DNA of 36,614 bases from Flavobacteriales bacterium BRH_c54 (GTDB taxonomy: Bacteria > Bacteroidota > Bacteroidia > Flavobacteriales_E > Vicingaceae), in the NCBI GenBank assembly GCA_000961845.1, contig LADZ01000068.1, positions 1 through 36,614 of the forward strand. Reading direction: 5' to 3'. A program made the translations under genes and the position numbers. Shown piece by piece: positions 22,601 through 32,167 of this stretch; within the stretch, counting starts at the first letter, position 1; every line of letters begins with the position of its first letter. Under the pieces are notes generated by a model. It was not told the DNA's origin and searched no databases. It worked only from the letters and a program-made list of their open reading frames with translations.

Positions 22601-23647
22601 ATGAACACAATTGCTAAATTATTGAAAGATGCTAGGTTGAGTAAAAACCTTTCTTTGAAAGAAGTTTCAGAGGCAATAGGTATTGATTATACCTTATTTA
22701 GTAGGTATGAAAGCGGAAGTAGAACGCCATCTAAAAATCAATTAGAAACCATAGCCAATTATTATGGTATAGATGCGAAAAAACTTGTTTTGCAATGGCT
22801 AAGCGAAAAAATTTATCAAGAAATTAAAGATGAAGAATATGGTTTAGAAGCTTTGCAATTAGCAGAGAGTAGGGTGGCTTACAAATCCAAATCGTTTAAT
22901 AATACTACTTTAATTAAACAGGCAGATGCACTTAAAGCTCAGTTAGACCAAAAAAGACCGTTATCTAAAGCTCATTTAGCTAAGTTAATGGATTACTACA
23001 AAGTGGAATATACTTATGATAGTAATAGAATTGAGGGCAATACTATGACGCTCAAAGAAACAGCTTTGGTTATAGAAAAAGGCTTGACAATTAGTGGCAA
23101 ATCTGTTAGAGAGCATTTTGAAACAGTAAATCATGCTGAAGCTATTGATATGCTTTTTGAGTTGGTTAACAATGCTGCTCCATTAAATGAATATTTAGTC
23201 AAACAAATTCATGGGTTAATTTTACGAGGTATAGATAAAGAAAATGCTGGAAAATACCGAGATGTTAATGTGAGAATTTCAGGGAGTAAGCATTTTCCTC
23301 CAGAGCCTTATTTACTATCAAAATTAATGGAAGATTATTTTTTGTTTTACAATGAAAATAAAGCAAGAATGCACCCCATTGTTTTGGCAGCAGAAATGCA
23401 CGAAAGGTTGGTTACTATTCATCCTTTTATTGATGGAAATGGAAGAACCGCACGTTTGGTGATGAATTTAGTATTGATGCAAGCTGGTTATCCAATAACC
23501 AATATAAGTAGCGAAAAAGATAGTCGTTTGCATTATTATGAAACATTAGAAATGGCTCAAACAAAGCATAACAAAGCTCCGTTTATTGAATTTGTTTTTA
23601 ATAATGTAGTTTATGCACTTACTGATTTTTTAAAGATGGCGGGTTAA
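22601..23647 (+). CDS. XRE-Fic fusion protein (AMP-transferase type)
   Basis: The 348-residue product joins an N-terminal XRE helix-turn-helix (residues 1-63: LSLKEVSEAIGIDYTLFSRYESGSRTPS) to a Fic domain. The active-site motif HPFIDGNGR is at residues 274-282, with a complete His and phosphate-binding loop. The autoinhibitory motif SNRIEGN (S141, E145, G146) lies N-terminal to the Fic core, which makes it a class II Fic protein. Fic enzymes transfer AMP or other nucleotide groups to target proteins; the target is unknown. The promoter holds a perfect dyad suited to autorepression. No antitoxin gene is adjacent, so inhibition is probably internal. Confidence 0.92.
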   Translation: MNTIAKLLKDARLSKNLSLKEVSEAIGIDYTLFSRYESGSRTPSKNQLETIANYYGIDAKKLVLQWLSEKIYQEIKDEEYGLEALQLAESRVAYKSKSFNNTTLIKQADALKAQLDQKRPLSKAHLAKLMDYYKVEYTYDSNRIEGNTMTLKETALVIEKGLTISGKSVREHFETVNHAEAIDMLFELVNNAAPLNEYLVKQIHGLILRGIDKENAGKYRDVNVRISGSKHFPPEPYLLSKLMEDYFLFYNENKARMHPIVLAAEMHERLVTIHPFIDGNGRTARLVMNLVLMQAGYPITNISSEKDSRLHYYETLEMAQTKHNKAPFIEFVFNNVVYALTDFLKMAG

Positions 23648-23686
23648 AATATCTTAGATTGATTCTGAGGTATTTTTATTTTTTTA
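23648..23686 (+). terminator. Terminator of the XRE-Fic gene
   Basis: AATATCTTAGA pairs with TCTGAGGTATT (11 pairs, two G-U) over a 5-base loop, followed by a T-rich tract. It begins right after the stop codon and overlaps the 3' end of the convergent DUF2490 gene. Confidence 0.65.
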
Positions 23687-24341
23687 GGTTTAAAGTGGTT
23701 TTATATCCTAACCATAATATATTCTTATAATTTAAATCATTGTCTGACTGTAAGTTGTAAGTTAAGGAAAAACTGTTTGTCGAGTTAATTTTATAGTTAA
23801 GCCCTATAAGTATTCGGTTTTGAGAAAAATAAAATGAATCAATATTATTTTTAGAATTGACAAAAAATTCGTTTCCAATGTTTAAAAATAGTTTTTTGTT
23901 TTTTAGATTAAAGTTAAAGAGGAACCTATGCCTTAATCGTACAGTATAACTATCAATAGAAGGATTGAAAAATTGTTGTTCAATCCTTATTCGGTTAGCT
24001 AAAAAATGGGTGGTATGTAAAATTTCTTGATATATCCTTATTTCTTTATTGGTAAGTTCTTTATTAGAAAAATTGTTGGCGTAAGCACCTCCTAATGATA
24101 ATTTTATTCGGTTAATTTTATAAGTATAAGAAGTCCTTATTAAAAAGAATTTGTAGTTATTTATTTTTTCGGTAAAACGATAAGCTATATCTGAATTGAT
24201 GTCTGATTTATCTGATAATTTTATAGTATTGTAATATTGAGTCCATACCTCAGTAATTGCTTGTTCTTTGTTTTGAGCATAGAATTTAATCGTAGTTAAA
24301 AAACAAAGAAGTATTAAAATGAATTTTAAAAAAGTTGTCAA
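23676..24341 (-). CDS. DUF2490 outer-membrane beta-barrel protein
   Basis: A 221-residue protein with signal peptide (LKFILILLCFLTTIKFYAQ). Its alternating amphipathic strands are typical of DUF2490: opening ITEVWTQYYNTIKLSDKSDINSDIAYRF-type strands, RLRHRFLFNF, NIGNEFFVNS and a C-terminal strand ending in LWLGYKTTLNLKK. It probably forms a small outer-membrane barrel of unknown function. It starts 22 bp after the tauE stop on the same strand, so the pair is likely cotranscribed from the Fnr-type promoter upstream of tauE. Confidence 0.8.
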   Translation of the reverse strand: MTTFLKFILILLCFLTTIKFYAQNKEQAITEVWTQYYNTIKLSDKSDINSDIAYRFTEKINNYKFFLIRTSYTYKINRIKLSLGGAYANNFSNKELTNKEIRIYQEILHTTHFLANRIRIEQQFFNPSIDSYTVRLRHRFLFNFNLKNKKLFLNIGNEFFVNSKNNIDSFYFSQNRILIGLNYKINSTNSFSLTYNLQSDNDLNYKNILWLGYKTTLNLKK

Positions 24342-24363
24342 TTTTTGAATAAATAGAAAAAAG

Positions 24364-25110
24364 TTAAGTCAAAAATAATTTTATACAGGCAATAAAAAGC
24401 ACAAATGCCAGCATGTATCTTAATCCTTGATTATTGAATTTTTTACTTCCTAAATAACCACCTAAAAATCCGCCAATGACAGCAATGCCAACCAATAAAA
24501 ATGCTTGAGTATTTATTTTAACTCCGCTGCTTAGTTGTCCGCCCATTGCTGCAGCAGAGTTAACCCAAATAAATAAAGCAGAAACAGCAGCGGCTTCTTT
24601 CATTTTTCCCCACTTCATTAGTAAAATTACAGGACTAAGAATTATACCTCCACCAATACCAATTAATCCTGAAAAAAAGCCAATAATTCCTCCAATACTT
24701 AATCCTTGCCATACTTTTACATCTTTAATGGTATCGCTTTCTTTTCCAAAAACATTGAGCATTTTTAGAATGGCAAAAATTAGTAAAATTGCTAACACTT
24801 TTTTATAGATAGATGCATCAACTTCTATTAAACCACCTGCAAAAGCTAGTGGAATAGAAGCAATAGCAAACGATAAGAACAGTTTTTTATTAAAGTATCC
24901 CGATTTAGCATAATGAATAAAAGAGATGGCAGCAACAAATAAATTTAGCAGTAAGGCGGTAGGTTTCATGGTATCAGGAGCAAAACTAAAAAGAGCCATT
25001 AAAGCTAAATAGCCGCTTGCTCCACCATGTCCTACAGCTGCATACATAAATGCAACCACAGGTAAAATTAGAAGAAAAATCCAGATGTAATCTATCTCGA
25101 ATAAATTCAT
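24364..25110 (-). CDS. TauE/SafE-family anion exporter
   Basis: A 248-residue membrane protein with about eight hydrophobic segments. TauE/SafE signatures occur in both halves: VGHGGASGYLALMALF near residue 27 and LIGIGGGIILSPVILL near residue 150. The family moves sulfite, sulfoacetate or other organosulfur anions across the inner membrane; the substrate here is unknown. Its promoter has a 7-bp-arm dyad at the same 22-bp spacing as the other nitrate-island promoters, which suggests expression together with nitrate respiration. DUF2490 follows directly. Confidence 0.9.
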   Translation of the reverse strand: MNLFEIDYIWIFLLILPVVAFMYAAVGHGGASGYLALMALFSFAPDTMKPTALLLNLFVAAISFIHYAKSGYFNKKLFLSFAIASIPLAFAGGLIEVDASIYKKVLAILLIFAILKMLNVFGKESDTIKDVKVWQGLSIGGIIGFFSGLIGIGGGIILSPVILLMKWGKMKEAAAVSALFIWVNSAAAMGGQLSSGVKINTQAFLLVGIAVIGGFLGGYLGSKKFNNQGLRYMLAFVLFIACIKLFLT

Positions 25111-25126
25111 TGGCTGAAAGTTTAAG

Positions 25127-25134
25127 CTAAAGTA
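25127..25134 (-). promoter_or_regulatory. -7 element of tauE
   Basis: TACTTTAG on the minus strand, one mismatch to TAnnTTTG, 22 bp from the dyad and 16 bp before the tauE ATG. Confidence 0.55.
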
Positions 25135-25153
25135 CTATTTTGGTAGGAGACGG

Positions 25154-25173
25154 CATATGATTTTTTTCATATG
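25154..25173. promoter_or_regulatory. Fnr-type dyad upstream of tauE
   Basis: CATATGA-N6-TCATATG, perfect 7-bp arms around six Ts. The TGA-N6-TCA core corresponds to a 14-bp site at 25157-25170. Confidence 0.7.
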
Positions 25174-25318
25174 TTTATATTCATTATTCGTTCATTTCCA
25201 CTGTTGACTAATGTACTCATGAACTCGCTATAGCTCGTTTGTTTTTTATCGGTCATATGTAGCTCTTTAATAATCATTTTCGTGTGTTGAAATTTTTAAC
25301 ATGGCTCGTTTCATGGAA

Positions 25319-25353
25319 ATAAAAAAACCCTAATCATTTAAATGATTAGGGTT
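25319..25353 (-). terminator. Terminator of the nar operon
   Basis: AACCCTAATCATTT and its exact complement form a 14-bp perfect palindrome followed on the minus strand by a T-tract. It lies 21 bp after the narI stop and separates the nar operon from tauE. The remaining 145 bp towards tauE shows no clear feature apart from the tauE promoter. Confidence 0.9.
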
Positions 25354-25374
25354 AGTGAACAATAGGCAGTTTTA

Positions 25375-26124
25375 TTAATTGTTCTTAAAATCTCTACTTT
25401 TTCCAGGAAAATAATTTCTAGAAGTTCTTATTTCTTTGTGATTCCAATTCCAAATAACCAATTGGTATTTTCTCCATATATAATCGAAAGGAGCTACTAA
25501 AAAGTGAACAAATCGAGTAAATGGAATTATTCCGATAATTAAGAAAGCTGATGCAATGTGTGTTTTTACCATTAACAAAGCCATAGTGTTGCTAGTAGAA
25601 AGTTGTGCAATTAAATCTACATTTGGATTAAATGCAAAAACCGAGCATAAATAAGGTGTCATTACTGATGCAAACCAGTTAGAGCCCCATCTGCCATAAT
25701 ACGCCATTAATATTCCACTTGCAATTTGTACAAATAAGACTAAATAAACTACATAATCCATGTAATTAGAGACCATTTGAATTCTTTTGGTAGTTGCTCT
25801 TCTTTTTATGAGCAATAAAAGACCAATTAGTGAAGAAATAGCAAAGCCGAAGGCAGTAAATTCTAAAACTAATAATCGAACAGGAGAGCCATTCCATGCA
25901 ACTACAGCATTTGGAATTAAGAATCCAATTAAATGACCAAAGAATAACATCACTATTCCCCAGTGAAAAAATTGACTACCAAAAAACAGTTTTCTACCTT
26001 CTAAAAACTGAGATGATAATGATGATACCTGAAATCCTTTTTTCGTGTAGCGATAAATTGAGCCTATTAAAAAAATGGCTAATGCTACATAAGGTAGTGC
26101 TCCGAATAATAAATAATCTAACAT
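25375..26124 (-). CDS. narI: Respiratory nitrate reductase gamma subunit (cytochrome b)
   Basis: A 249-residue membrane protein with about five hydrophobic helices. Haem ligands are conserved in position: H54 and H64 in FFHWGIVMLFFGHLIGF, and a second pair 18 residues apart in KTHIASAFLIIGIIPFTRFVHFL, the same spacing as E. coli H187/H205. NarI oxidises quinol and passes electrons to NarH. It is the last gene of the nar operon, 29 bp after narJ, with a strong terminator after it. Confidence 0.95.
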   Translation of the reverse strand: MLDYLLFGALPYVALAIFLIGSIYRYTKKGFQVSSLSSQFLEGRKLFFGSQFFHWGIVMLFFGHLIGFLIPNAVVAWNGSPVRLLVLEFTAFGFAISSLIGLLLLIKRRATTKRIQMVSNYMDYVVYLVLFVQIASGILMAYYGRWGSNWFASVMTPYLCSVFAFNPNVDLIAQLSTSNTMALLMVKTHIASAFLIIGIIPFTRFVHFLVAPFDYIWRKYQLVIWNWNHKEIRTSRNYFPGKSRDFKNN

Positions 26125-26153
26125 AGTTTTATGGTTTTAATTTTAATTTAATT

Positions 26154-26876
26154 TTAATTTAATATTTCTCTTGATCGCCTTTTAATCTCTTCCGGTGTAG
26201 GAATAGATGTGGTACATCCATCAGTACAGTCGCTATGTAAAAAAGCTTTTGCATAAGCCGGAATAATTTCGGCTTCTATTTCAAACTTAATGTCTGCAAA
26301 ATCTATTTTAAATACTTGTAATGCTGCACTTATTACATTTTTGTAGATATTACCATCTTTAATGCCTTCCATAATTACAACCTTCTGCTTTTTGTTCATT
26401 ACCTTTTCTCTAATTTTTACTTTAGAAGCATCGAATTCAGACAGCATTTTTTCTAATGCAGGAATTATTACCATTACTACCAATTCATTGATAAAATTTT
26501 CATCTTTGTGTAGTGGAAGCAACCTTAAAACATAGGGCAAGTTGTCCGCTAGCTCATGTCCGTAATCGTTGTTGTATTTTTCTTGTTCTACTTTCATATT
26601 TACTAAAAACTCACCTCTTTTGTAGTCTTCGGCAAAAATCACATAACCTAAATCTAAAAAGCAAATGGCTTGGATATGAAAGGTTTTTTGAAAAATTTCT
26701 TCTATTTGATAAAAAGTTGAATTGGCAATAAATTCTGAAAAACGAACAAACTCTTTTCCAGCTTCAGGATAATTTTTATTTAAAAAATTCTGAATTTCAA
26801 TTACTTTTTCAAAAATATCCGCTTTAGGATAGATGAAAAGTTCTGAAAGTAAGTTGTAATGTTCTAAGTTTTTCAT
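26154..26876 (-). CDS. narJ: Nitrate reductase assembly chaperone
   Basis: A 240-residue soluble protein of the NarJ/DmsD-type chaperone family. Recognisable parts are LSELFIYPKAD at the N-terminus, CFLDLGYVIFAEDYKRGEFLVNMK (the usual LDLGYxLFGEDYxRGxFL motif), ELADNLPYVLRLLP and VIIPALEKML. It helps insert the molybdenum cofactor into NarG and mature the complex before membrane attachment and is not part of the final enzyme. It lies between narH and narI as in other nar operons. Its 3' end carries a short 11-bp tandem repeat (TTTTAATTTAA, 26141-26162). Confidence 0.93.
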   Translation of the reverse strand: MKNLEHYNLLSELFIYPKADIFEKVIEIQNFLNKNYPEAGKEFVRFSEFIANSTFYQIEEIFQKTFHIQAICFLDLGYVIFAEDYKRGEFLVNMKVEQEKYNNDYGHELADNLPYVLRLLPLHKDENFINELVVMVIIPALEKMLSEFDASKVKIREKVMNKKQKVVIMEGIKDGNIYKNVISAALQVFKIDFADIKFEIEAEIIPAYAKAFLHSDCTDGCTTSIPTPEEIKRRSREILN

Positions 26877-26902
26877 AGTTTCAAATCTCTAGTTAATAAG
26901 GG

Positions 26903-28396
26903 TTATAATCCTCTTGCTGGTTTTTCTTTAAATCCAAATCCTGTACTTCCTTTATAGTCACCAGTGTTTTCTAACATTTCAATGGCTTCCTCACGGTGAG
27001 CAGCAGGAATAACAAAACGTTCTTCAAATGTTGCTAAAGAGGTTAGTCTGAAGATGGCATTTGCAGTATCTACATCTATACTTGCTTCATTCATTACTGT
27101 ATTTAATTGTTTGTCGGTTACATCTTTAACAGTAGTATCTCTTCTAGAAACTCTAACCGCATGTAGTTTTTTGAAAACATCAATTACTTTGTCGTCATTT
27201 CCAGCTGTAAATAAAGAAGATAAATAACGAATAGGCACTCTTAATTTTTCAACTCCTGCTAATAAGTGTTCAGAAACTGTATCATAAGTTCCATCGGTAC
27301 TTACAGAAGCCATTGCCGGTAACAATGGTGGAACGTAAAATAAATTAGGCAATGTTCTGAATTCAGGATGGAGTGGAAGTGCTATTTTCCATTCTTTTAC
27401 AAATTTATAAACAGGTGAGTTTTGAGCTGCTTTAATGGTTGAATCTGCAATACCATTTTCTCTAGCTGCTTTAATTACTGTAGGATCATTTGGGTTTAGA
27501 TAAATATCCATGTGTCTGTCCACTATTTCTGATTCATCACATGAAGCAACAGCTTGTATTCTATCCGCATCATATAACATAACTCCTAAATAACGAATTC
27601 TTCCTACACATGAGTGCATACAAGCCGGTGGTTGTCCTGATTCTAAACGTGGATAACATAGTACGCATTTTTCAGATTTTCCAGTATTCCAGTTGTAATA
27701 TGATTTTTTGTAAGGACAAGCAGTTACACACATTCTCCAAGCTCTACATCTCTCTTGGTTAATAAGTACTACACCGTCTTCACCTCTTTTGTATAAAGCT
27801 CCTGATGGACAAGATGCTACACAAGCAGGGTTTAAACAGTGGTTACAGATTCTTGGTAAGTAGTGAAAAGTCATTTTTTCCAATTGGAACATGGCTTCTT
27901 GTTCTGCCTGACTTAAATGTTTGAAGTTAACATCCTGACGAGCATAATCGGGGGTTCCAGATAAATCATCATCCCAGTTTGGTCCTGATTGAATTTCTAT
28001 AGGTTCTCCGGTAATTAATGAAACCGCTCTACCAATTGGTTGATCATCGCCTTCAGGAGCATCAAATAAATCTTGATAACGGTACGCCCATGGTTCATAG
28101 TAGTCATCTAATACCGGCATGTTGGGATTGTGAAAAATGTTTTTTAGTCCTTTCAGTTTTCCGGCACCTTTTAACGATACACTATCACCATCTTTTTTCC
28201 AACCTCCCTGATAAATATCTTGGTCTTCCCATTTGGTTGGATAACCTGTTCCAGGTTTAGTTTCTACGTTGTTCCACCACATGTATTCAGCTCCTTTTCT
28301 GTCTGTCCAGATGTTTTTACATGCTACAGAACAAGTATGGCAACCGATACATTTGTCGAGGTGGAAAACCATTGCTATTTGAGATCTTATATTCAT
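26903..28396 (-). CDS. narH: Respiratory nitrate reductase beta subunit (Fe-S protein)
   Basis: A 497-residue protein with the NarH cluster set. HLDKCIGCHTCSVACKNIW is near residues 13-31. Next come CNHCLNPACVASCPSGALYKRGEDG and CRAWRMCVTACPYKK, where Trp replaces one Cys, marking the 3Fe-4S site as in E. coli. CVLCYPRLESGQPPACMHSC completes the set. It carries electrons from NarI to NarG on the cytoplasmic face. It lies 78 bp after narG; the gap holds a long stem-loop. All cluster ligands appear to be present. Confidence 0.97.
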   Translation of the reverse strand: MNIRSQIAMVFHLDKCIGCHTCSVACKNIWTDRKGAEYMWWNNVETKPGTGYPTKWEDQDIYQGGWKKDGDSVSLKGAGKLKGLKNIFHNPNMPVLDDYYEPWAYRYQDLFDAPEGDDQPIGRAVSLITGEPIEIQSGPNWDDDLSGTPDYARQDVNFKHLSQAEQEAMFQLEKMTFHYLPRICNHCLNPACVASCPSGALYKRGEDGVVLINQERCRAWRMCVTACPYKKSYYNWNTGKSEKCVLCYPRLESGQPPACMHSCVGRIRYLGVMLYDADRIQAVASCDESEIVDRHMDIYLNPNDPTVIKAARENGIADSTIKAAQNSPVYKFVKEWKIALPLHPEFRTLPNLFYVPPLLPAMASVSTDGTYDTVSEHLLAGVEKLRVPIRYLSSLFTAGNDDKVIDVFKKLHAVRVSRRDTTVKDVTDKQLNTVMNEASIDVDTANAIFRLTSLATFEERFVIPAAHREEAIEMLENTGDYKGSTGFGFKEKPARGL

Positions 28397-28423
28397 AACT
28401 TTGAAGTTTTAAATTTTAAGTGT

Positions 28424-28468
28424 TAAATGTTGAATTATTTTTATTTAAAATTTATCATTCAACATTTA
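28424..28468 (-). repeat. Stem-loop in the narG-narH gap
   Basis: Perfect 12-bp arms, TAAATGTTGAAT (28424-28435) and ATTCAACATTTA (28457-28468), around a 21-base AT-rich loop, with no T-tract. It is a likely mRNA-processing or stability element inside the operon. Confidence 0.55.
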
Positions 28469-28474
28469 TAGTTT

Positions 28475-31400
28475 CTAATATTCTACTTTTGTCATTTTAC
28501 GAACTAATACATGCGTATCACGGTTAACTCCTACAGGCCCCCAATAGTTGAAGTGGTAAGAGAATTGACCATAACCACCGCACATTAAGTTTGGTTTTAA
28601 GTGAACTCTGGTAAATGAGTTGTTCATTCCACCACGTCTTGGTTCTCCTTTTTTACCTCTTCTTTCTTGAGATTTGGCAATGTTGTAGGTTCTTTCCACA
28701 GCATGGTAAACGATACAAACTCCTTTAGGAATACGAGCACTTACACAAGCACGGGTTACATAGGTTCCGTGGTCATTATAAACTTCTACATGATCGTTAT
28801 CTTTAATTCCCAATTCTTCAGCATCTTGCTCACTTAGCCAACATGGTTCTCCACCTCTTGATAAGGTTAACATTCTTAAGGTATCACCGTAAGTTGAGTG
28901 AATGTGCCATTTTCCGTGAGGAGTTAAACAATTTAATACTCTTGCTTTTCCATCATTTACAGTAACCCTTAAATCACCATAAGCTTCAGGTGTTGGAGAT
29001 GGTTTGTAAGTAGATAAATGTTCTCCAAAAGCAATATAAGCATCATGGTCAAGGTAGAAATGTTGTCTTCCGGTTAATGTTCTCCATGGAACTAACATAT
29101 CTACGTTGTAGGTATAGGCAGCGTAGGTTCTTCCTTCATGCATTAACCCCGACCAAAGTGGTGATGAATTGTATCGTTTTGGTTGAGCTTGTAGATCTCT
29201 GTATTCCATTTCAATTTGCTCGTAGCCATCCCCCAATCTTTCAATCTCTTTAATACCTATTTTTTTACCCATTATTTCGTAAGCTCGTTTAGTTAACTTA
29301 CCATTTGTAAGGGTTGATAATTTTAATACAGCATTGATAGCTTCCACATCTTCTTTTAATGATGGGTATTCTGTTCCGTCATCCCACTTACTGATGTGTT
29401 GTCTGTTTTCTAACATTTCGCCATAAACATCTTCACAATTATAGTGGTTACCGTGTGCTCCTAAACCATTTTTGGCAATACCATTTCCTAGCGAAATAAA
29501 TTTATCATAAATTTTAGAGTAATCTCTTTCAACAAATCCAATTTTGTGCATTGTTTTTCCTGGAATTGCTTCACATTCGCCTTTGCTCCAATCTTGTAAA
29601 CGAGGTTGAGTAATTTCATCTTTAGAATCGTGTTGTAAAGGTGAATTTACTACATCTTTCATTATTCCGGGTAAATATTTTGGAGCCATAGAGCTTACTC
29701 TTTCGGCTAATGCTTCAAAAATTTGCCAATCTGTTCTTGATTCCCAAACAGGATCAATTGCTGCAGAAAGTGGATGGATAAACGAGTGCATATCTGTTGA
29801 GTTGATATCTGCTTTTTCGTACCAAGAAGCGGTAGGAAGTACAATGTCAGAATAAAGTGCTGAGGTATCCATACGGAAATTAATATCAATTACTAAATCC
29901 ATTTTTCCTCTTGCTCCTTCTTTTTTGAACACAATGTCTTCAACAATATCACCAGCTACTTCATCTGCAATTTTATTGGTATGTGTGCCTAAATAATGGT
30001 CTAAGAAATATTCATGCCCTTTTGCAGAAGTTCCGATGGCATTTCCTTTCCAAATAAACCAGTTTCTTGGGAAGTTAATTTCTTCGTCCGGTTCAACTAC
30101 AGCATGTTTTAATTCACCAGAAACTAATTGTTTAACAATGTAGTCACGCATTTCGTCATCAGAATTACAACCTGCTTTTTGAGCATCTTTCACTATTTCG
30201 AAATTATTTTTGTTGTATTGTGGATAGTAGGGCATCCATCCGTTACGAACTGCTTTTACAGCCCAATCAGCAGTATGCGTATGTGCTAATTTGTTTTCAG
30301 GAACGGAGTTATAGAATTTTTGATTTCCATCATACCTCCATTGTGAAGAGTTGATGTAATGCCAAATAGGTCCTTGTTGTAATCTTGGGATAGTTCCCCA
30401 GTCTTTAGAACTCATAATGGTTGACCATGAATCCATTGGAGCCAACTTTTCTTGTCCAACATAGTGATTCATTCCACCACCATTTTTACCATTACAGCCG
30501 GTTAGCATTTGTGCCATAATAGAAGCTCGGTACATTAGATTTCCATGAAACCAGTGATTAATAGCTGCCCCAACAATTACCATACATTTACCTTCGGTAA
30601 CTTCTGCAGTATCCGACCATTCGCGTGCTAATTGTAGTACAGTATCTCTACCAATTCCAGTAAATATTTCTTGCCAAGCAGGAGTGTATGCTTGGTCTTT
30701 ATCATCATAAGATGTTGGATAGTCGCCTGCCAAACCTCTACTAACTCCATATTGCGACATGGTTAAATCGTAGATGGTTGCAACAGGAACTTTTTCGCCA
30801 GAGGCTAAAGTTAAGTAACGAACAGGTACGCCTCTCATCGCTTTTTTATCTAATCCGTATTCTACAAATTCAACTTGAGCAACGTCATCGTGTTTATCTA
30901 TAAATGTTAATTCCGGGTCGTATTCAGCACCGGTAACATCATCAGTATAGGTTAAATTCCAGTTGCCATCTTTTCCGTCCCATCTTTGTCCCATAGAACC
31001 TATTGGCACAACTAGATTGTTGGTTTTGGTATCGAAATTTAAGAATTTCCAATCACCGTTATCGATGTCTTTGTATGAAGCCATTTCATTAGCTCTAACC
31101 ATTCTTCCAGGAACTAATTTGTCTCCTTCTTTATTCAAACGAACTAAGAAAGGACAATCGGTATATCTTTTTACGTAATTAATAAAATAAGGTGTTTTCT
31201 TGTTGACGTGGTATTCTTGTAAAATTACATGTGTAACAGCCATCCAAAAAGCACCATCAGAACCTGCGTGAACAGGAATCCATTGATCGGCATGTTTGGT
31301 AACCATACTAAAATCAGGAGACATTACTACAGTTTTTGTCCCATTATGACGAGCTTCTGAGAAGAAGTGAATATCAGGAGTTCTGGTCATCCCTAAATTT

Positions 31401-32116
31401 GCCCCCATAGAAACAATAAATTTAGAGATGAACCAGTCAGCACTTTCGCACACGTCTGTTTGTTCTCCCCAAATTTCAGGATAAGCATTTGGTAAATCAC
31501 AATACCAATCGTAGAAACTTAAGTTTACACCGCCCATTAATTGTAGATACCTGGCACCGGAGGCGTAACTCAGCATACTTTTTGCTGGTATTGGAGCAAA
31601 ACCAATAATTCTATCAGAACCATATTTTTGTACAGTATATATGTTAGCAGCAGCAATTAAATCTAATGCTTCATCCCATCTAACTCTTCTGAAACCACCT
31701 TTACCTCTTGCTCTTTGGTATCTTGCTCTTTTTACGGGGTCTTTTTGTAAGTTTTCCCAAGCTTTAACCAAATCACCTCCGGTCGCTTCTTTTTCAGCAT
31801 TAAATAAATCTAATAAAGCACCTCTCATAATAGGGTATTTAACACGGATAGGGCTATATAAATACCATGAATAGGAAATGCCTCTTTGACAACCTCTTGG
31901 TTCGTAAGGAGGAACTTCTTTGTTAAATTGTGGGTAATCTATTTGTTGCATTTCCCACACAACAATACCATCTTTTACATGGATTGCCCATGAGCAACCA
32001 CCTGTACAGTTAACACCGTGAGTACTTCGTACAACTTTGTCATATTGCCATCTGTTACGATAAAATTCTTCCCATTTACGGGTTTTGGGTGATATGATAT
32101 CTTCAATCCAGCTCAT
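28475..32116 (-). CDS. narG: Respiratory nitrate reductase alpha subunit (molybdenum catalytic subunit)
   Basis: A 1213-residue membrane-associated bis-MGD enzyme that reduces nitrate to nitrite. Ligands for the FS0 cluster are H33, C37 and C41 in [11 protein letters not shown], plus C76 in EPRGCQRG. The Mo-ligand Asp lies in YDWYCDLP, as in E. coli Asp222. Other matching blocks include [44 protein letters not shown] and the C-terminal [19 protein letters not shown]. Length is normal. No twin-arginine motif is present (N-terminus [19 protein letters not shown]), so the site faces the cytoplasm. A nitrate transporter gene is not in the window. Confidence 0.98.
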   Translation of the reverse strand: MSWIEDIISPKTRKWEEFYRNRWQYDKVVRSTHGVNCTGGCSWAIHVKDGIVVWEMQQIDYPQFNKEVPPYEPRGCQRGISYSWYLYSPIRVKYPIMRGALLDLFNAEKEATGGDLVKAWENLQKDPVKRARYQRARGKGGFRRVRWDEALDLIAAANIYTVQKYGSDRIIGFAPIPAKSMLSYASGARYLQLMGGVNLSFYDWYCDLPNAYPEIWGEQTDVCESADWFISKFIVSMGANLGMTRTPDIHFFSEARHNGTKTVVMSPDFSMVTKHADQWIPVHAGSDGAFWMAVTHVILQEYHVNKKTPYFINYVKRYTDCPFLVRLNKEGDKLVPGRMVRANEMASYKDIDNGDWKFLNFDTKTNNLVVPIGSMGQRWDGKDGNWNLTYTDDVTGAEYDPELTFIDKHDDVAQVEFVEYGLDKKAMRGVPVRYLTLASGEKVPVATIYDLTMSQYGVSRGLAGDYPTSYDDKDQAYTPAWQEIFTGIGRDTVLQLAREWSDTAEVTEGKCMVIVGAAINHWFHGNLMYRASIMAQMLTGCNGKNGGGMNHYVGQEKLAPMDSWSTIMSSKDWGTIPRLQQGPIWHYINSSQWRYDGNQKFYNSVPENKLAHTHTADWAVKAVRNGWMPYYPQYNKNNFEIVKDAQKAGCNSDDEMRDYIVKQLVSGELKHAVVEPDEEINFPRNWFIWKGNAIGTSAKGHEYFLDHYLGTHTNKIADEVAGDIVEDIVFKKEGARGKMDLVIDINFRMDTSALYSDIVLPTASWYEKADINSTDMHSFIHPLSAAIDPVWESRTDWQIFEALAERVSSMAPKYLPGIMKDVVNSPLQHDSKDEITQPRLQDWSKGECEAIPGKTMHKIGFVERDYSKIYDKFISLGNGIAKNGLGAHGNHYNCEDVYGEMLENRQHISKWDDGTEYPSLKEDVEAINAVLKLSTLTNGKLTKRAYEIMGKKIGIKEIERLGDGYEQIEMEYRDLQAQPKRYNSSPLWSGLMHEGRTYAAYTYNVDMLVPWRTLTGRQHFYLDHDAYIAFGEHLSTYKPSPTPEAYGDLRVTVNDGKARVLNCLTPHGKWHIHSTYGDTLRMLTLSRGGEPCWLSEQDAEELGIKDNDHVEVYNDHGTYVTRACVSARIPKGVCIVYHAVERTYNIAKSQERRGKKGEPRRGGMNNSFTRVHLKPNLMCGGYGQFSYHFNYWGPVGVNRDTHVLVRKMTKVEY

Positions 32117-32167
32117 AATTTTTTGTTTTAAGTGCCTATTAATCTCCTAGAAGAAGAGAGGCGTGTG

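Noticed and set aside
28475-32116. Periplasm-facing (Tat-exported) NarG
   Set aside because: No twin-arginine motif is visible; the N-terminus aligns with the cytoplasmic bacterial type.
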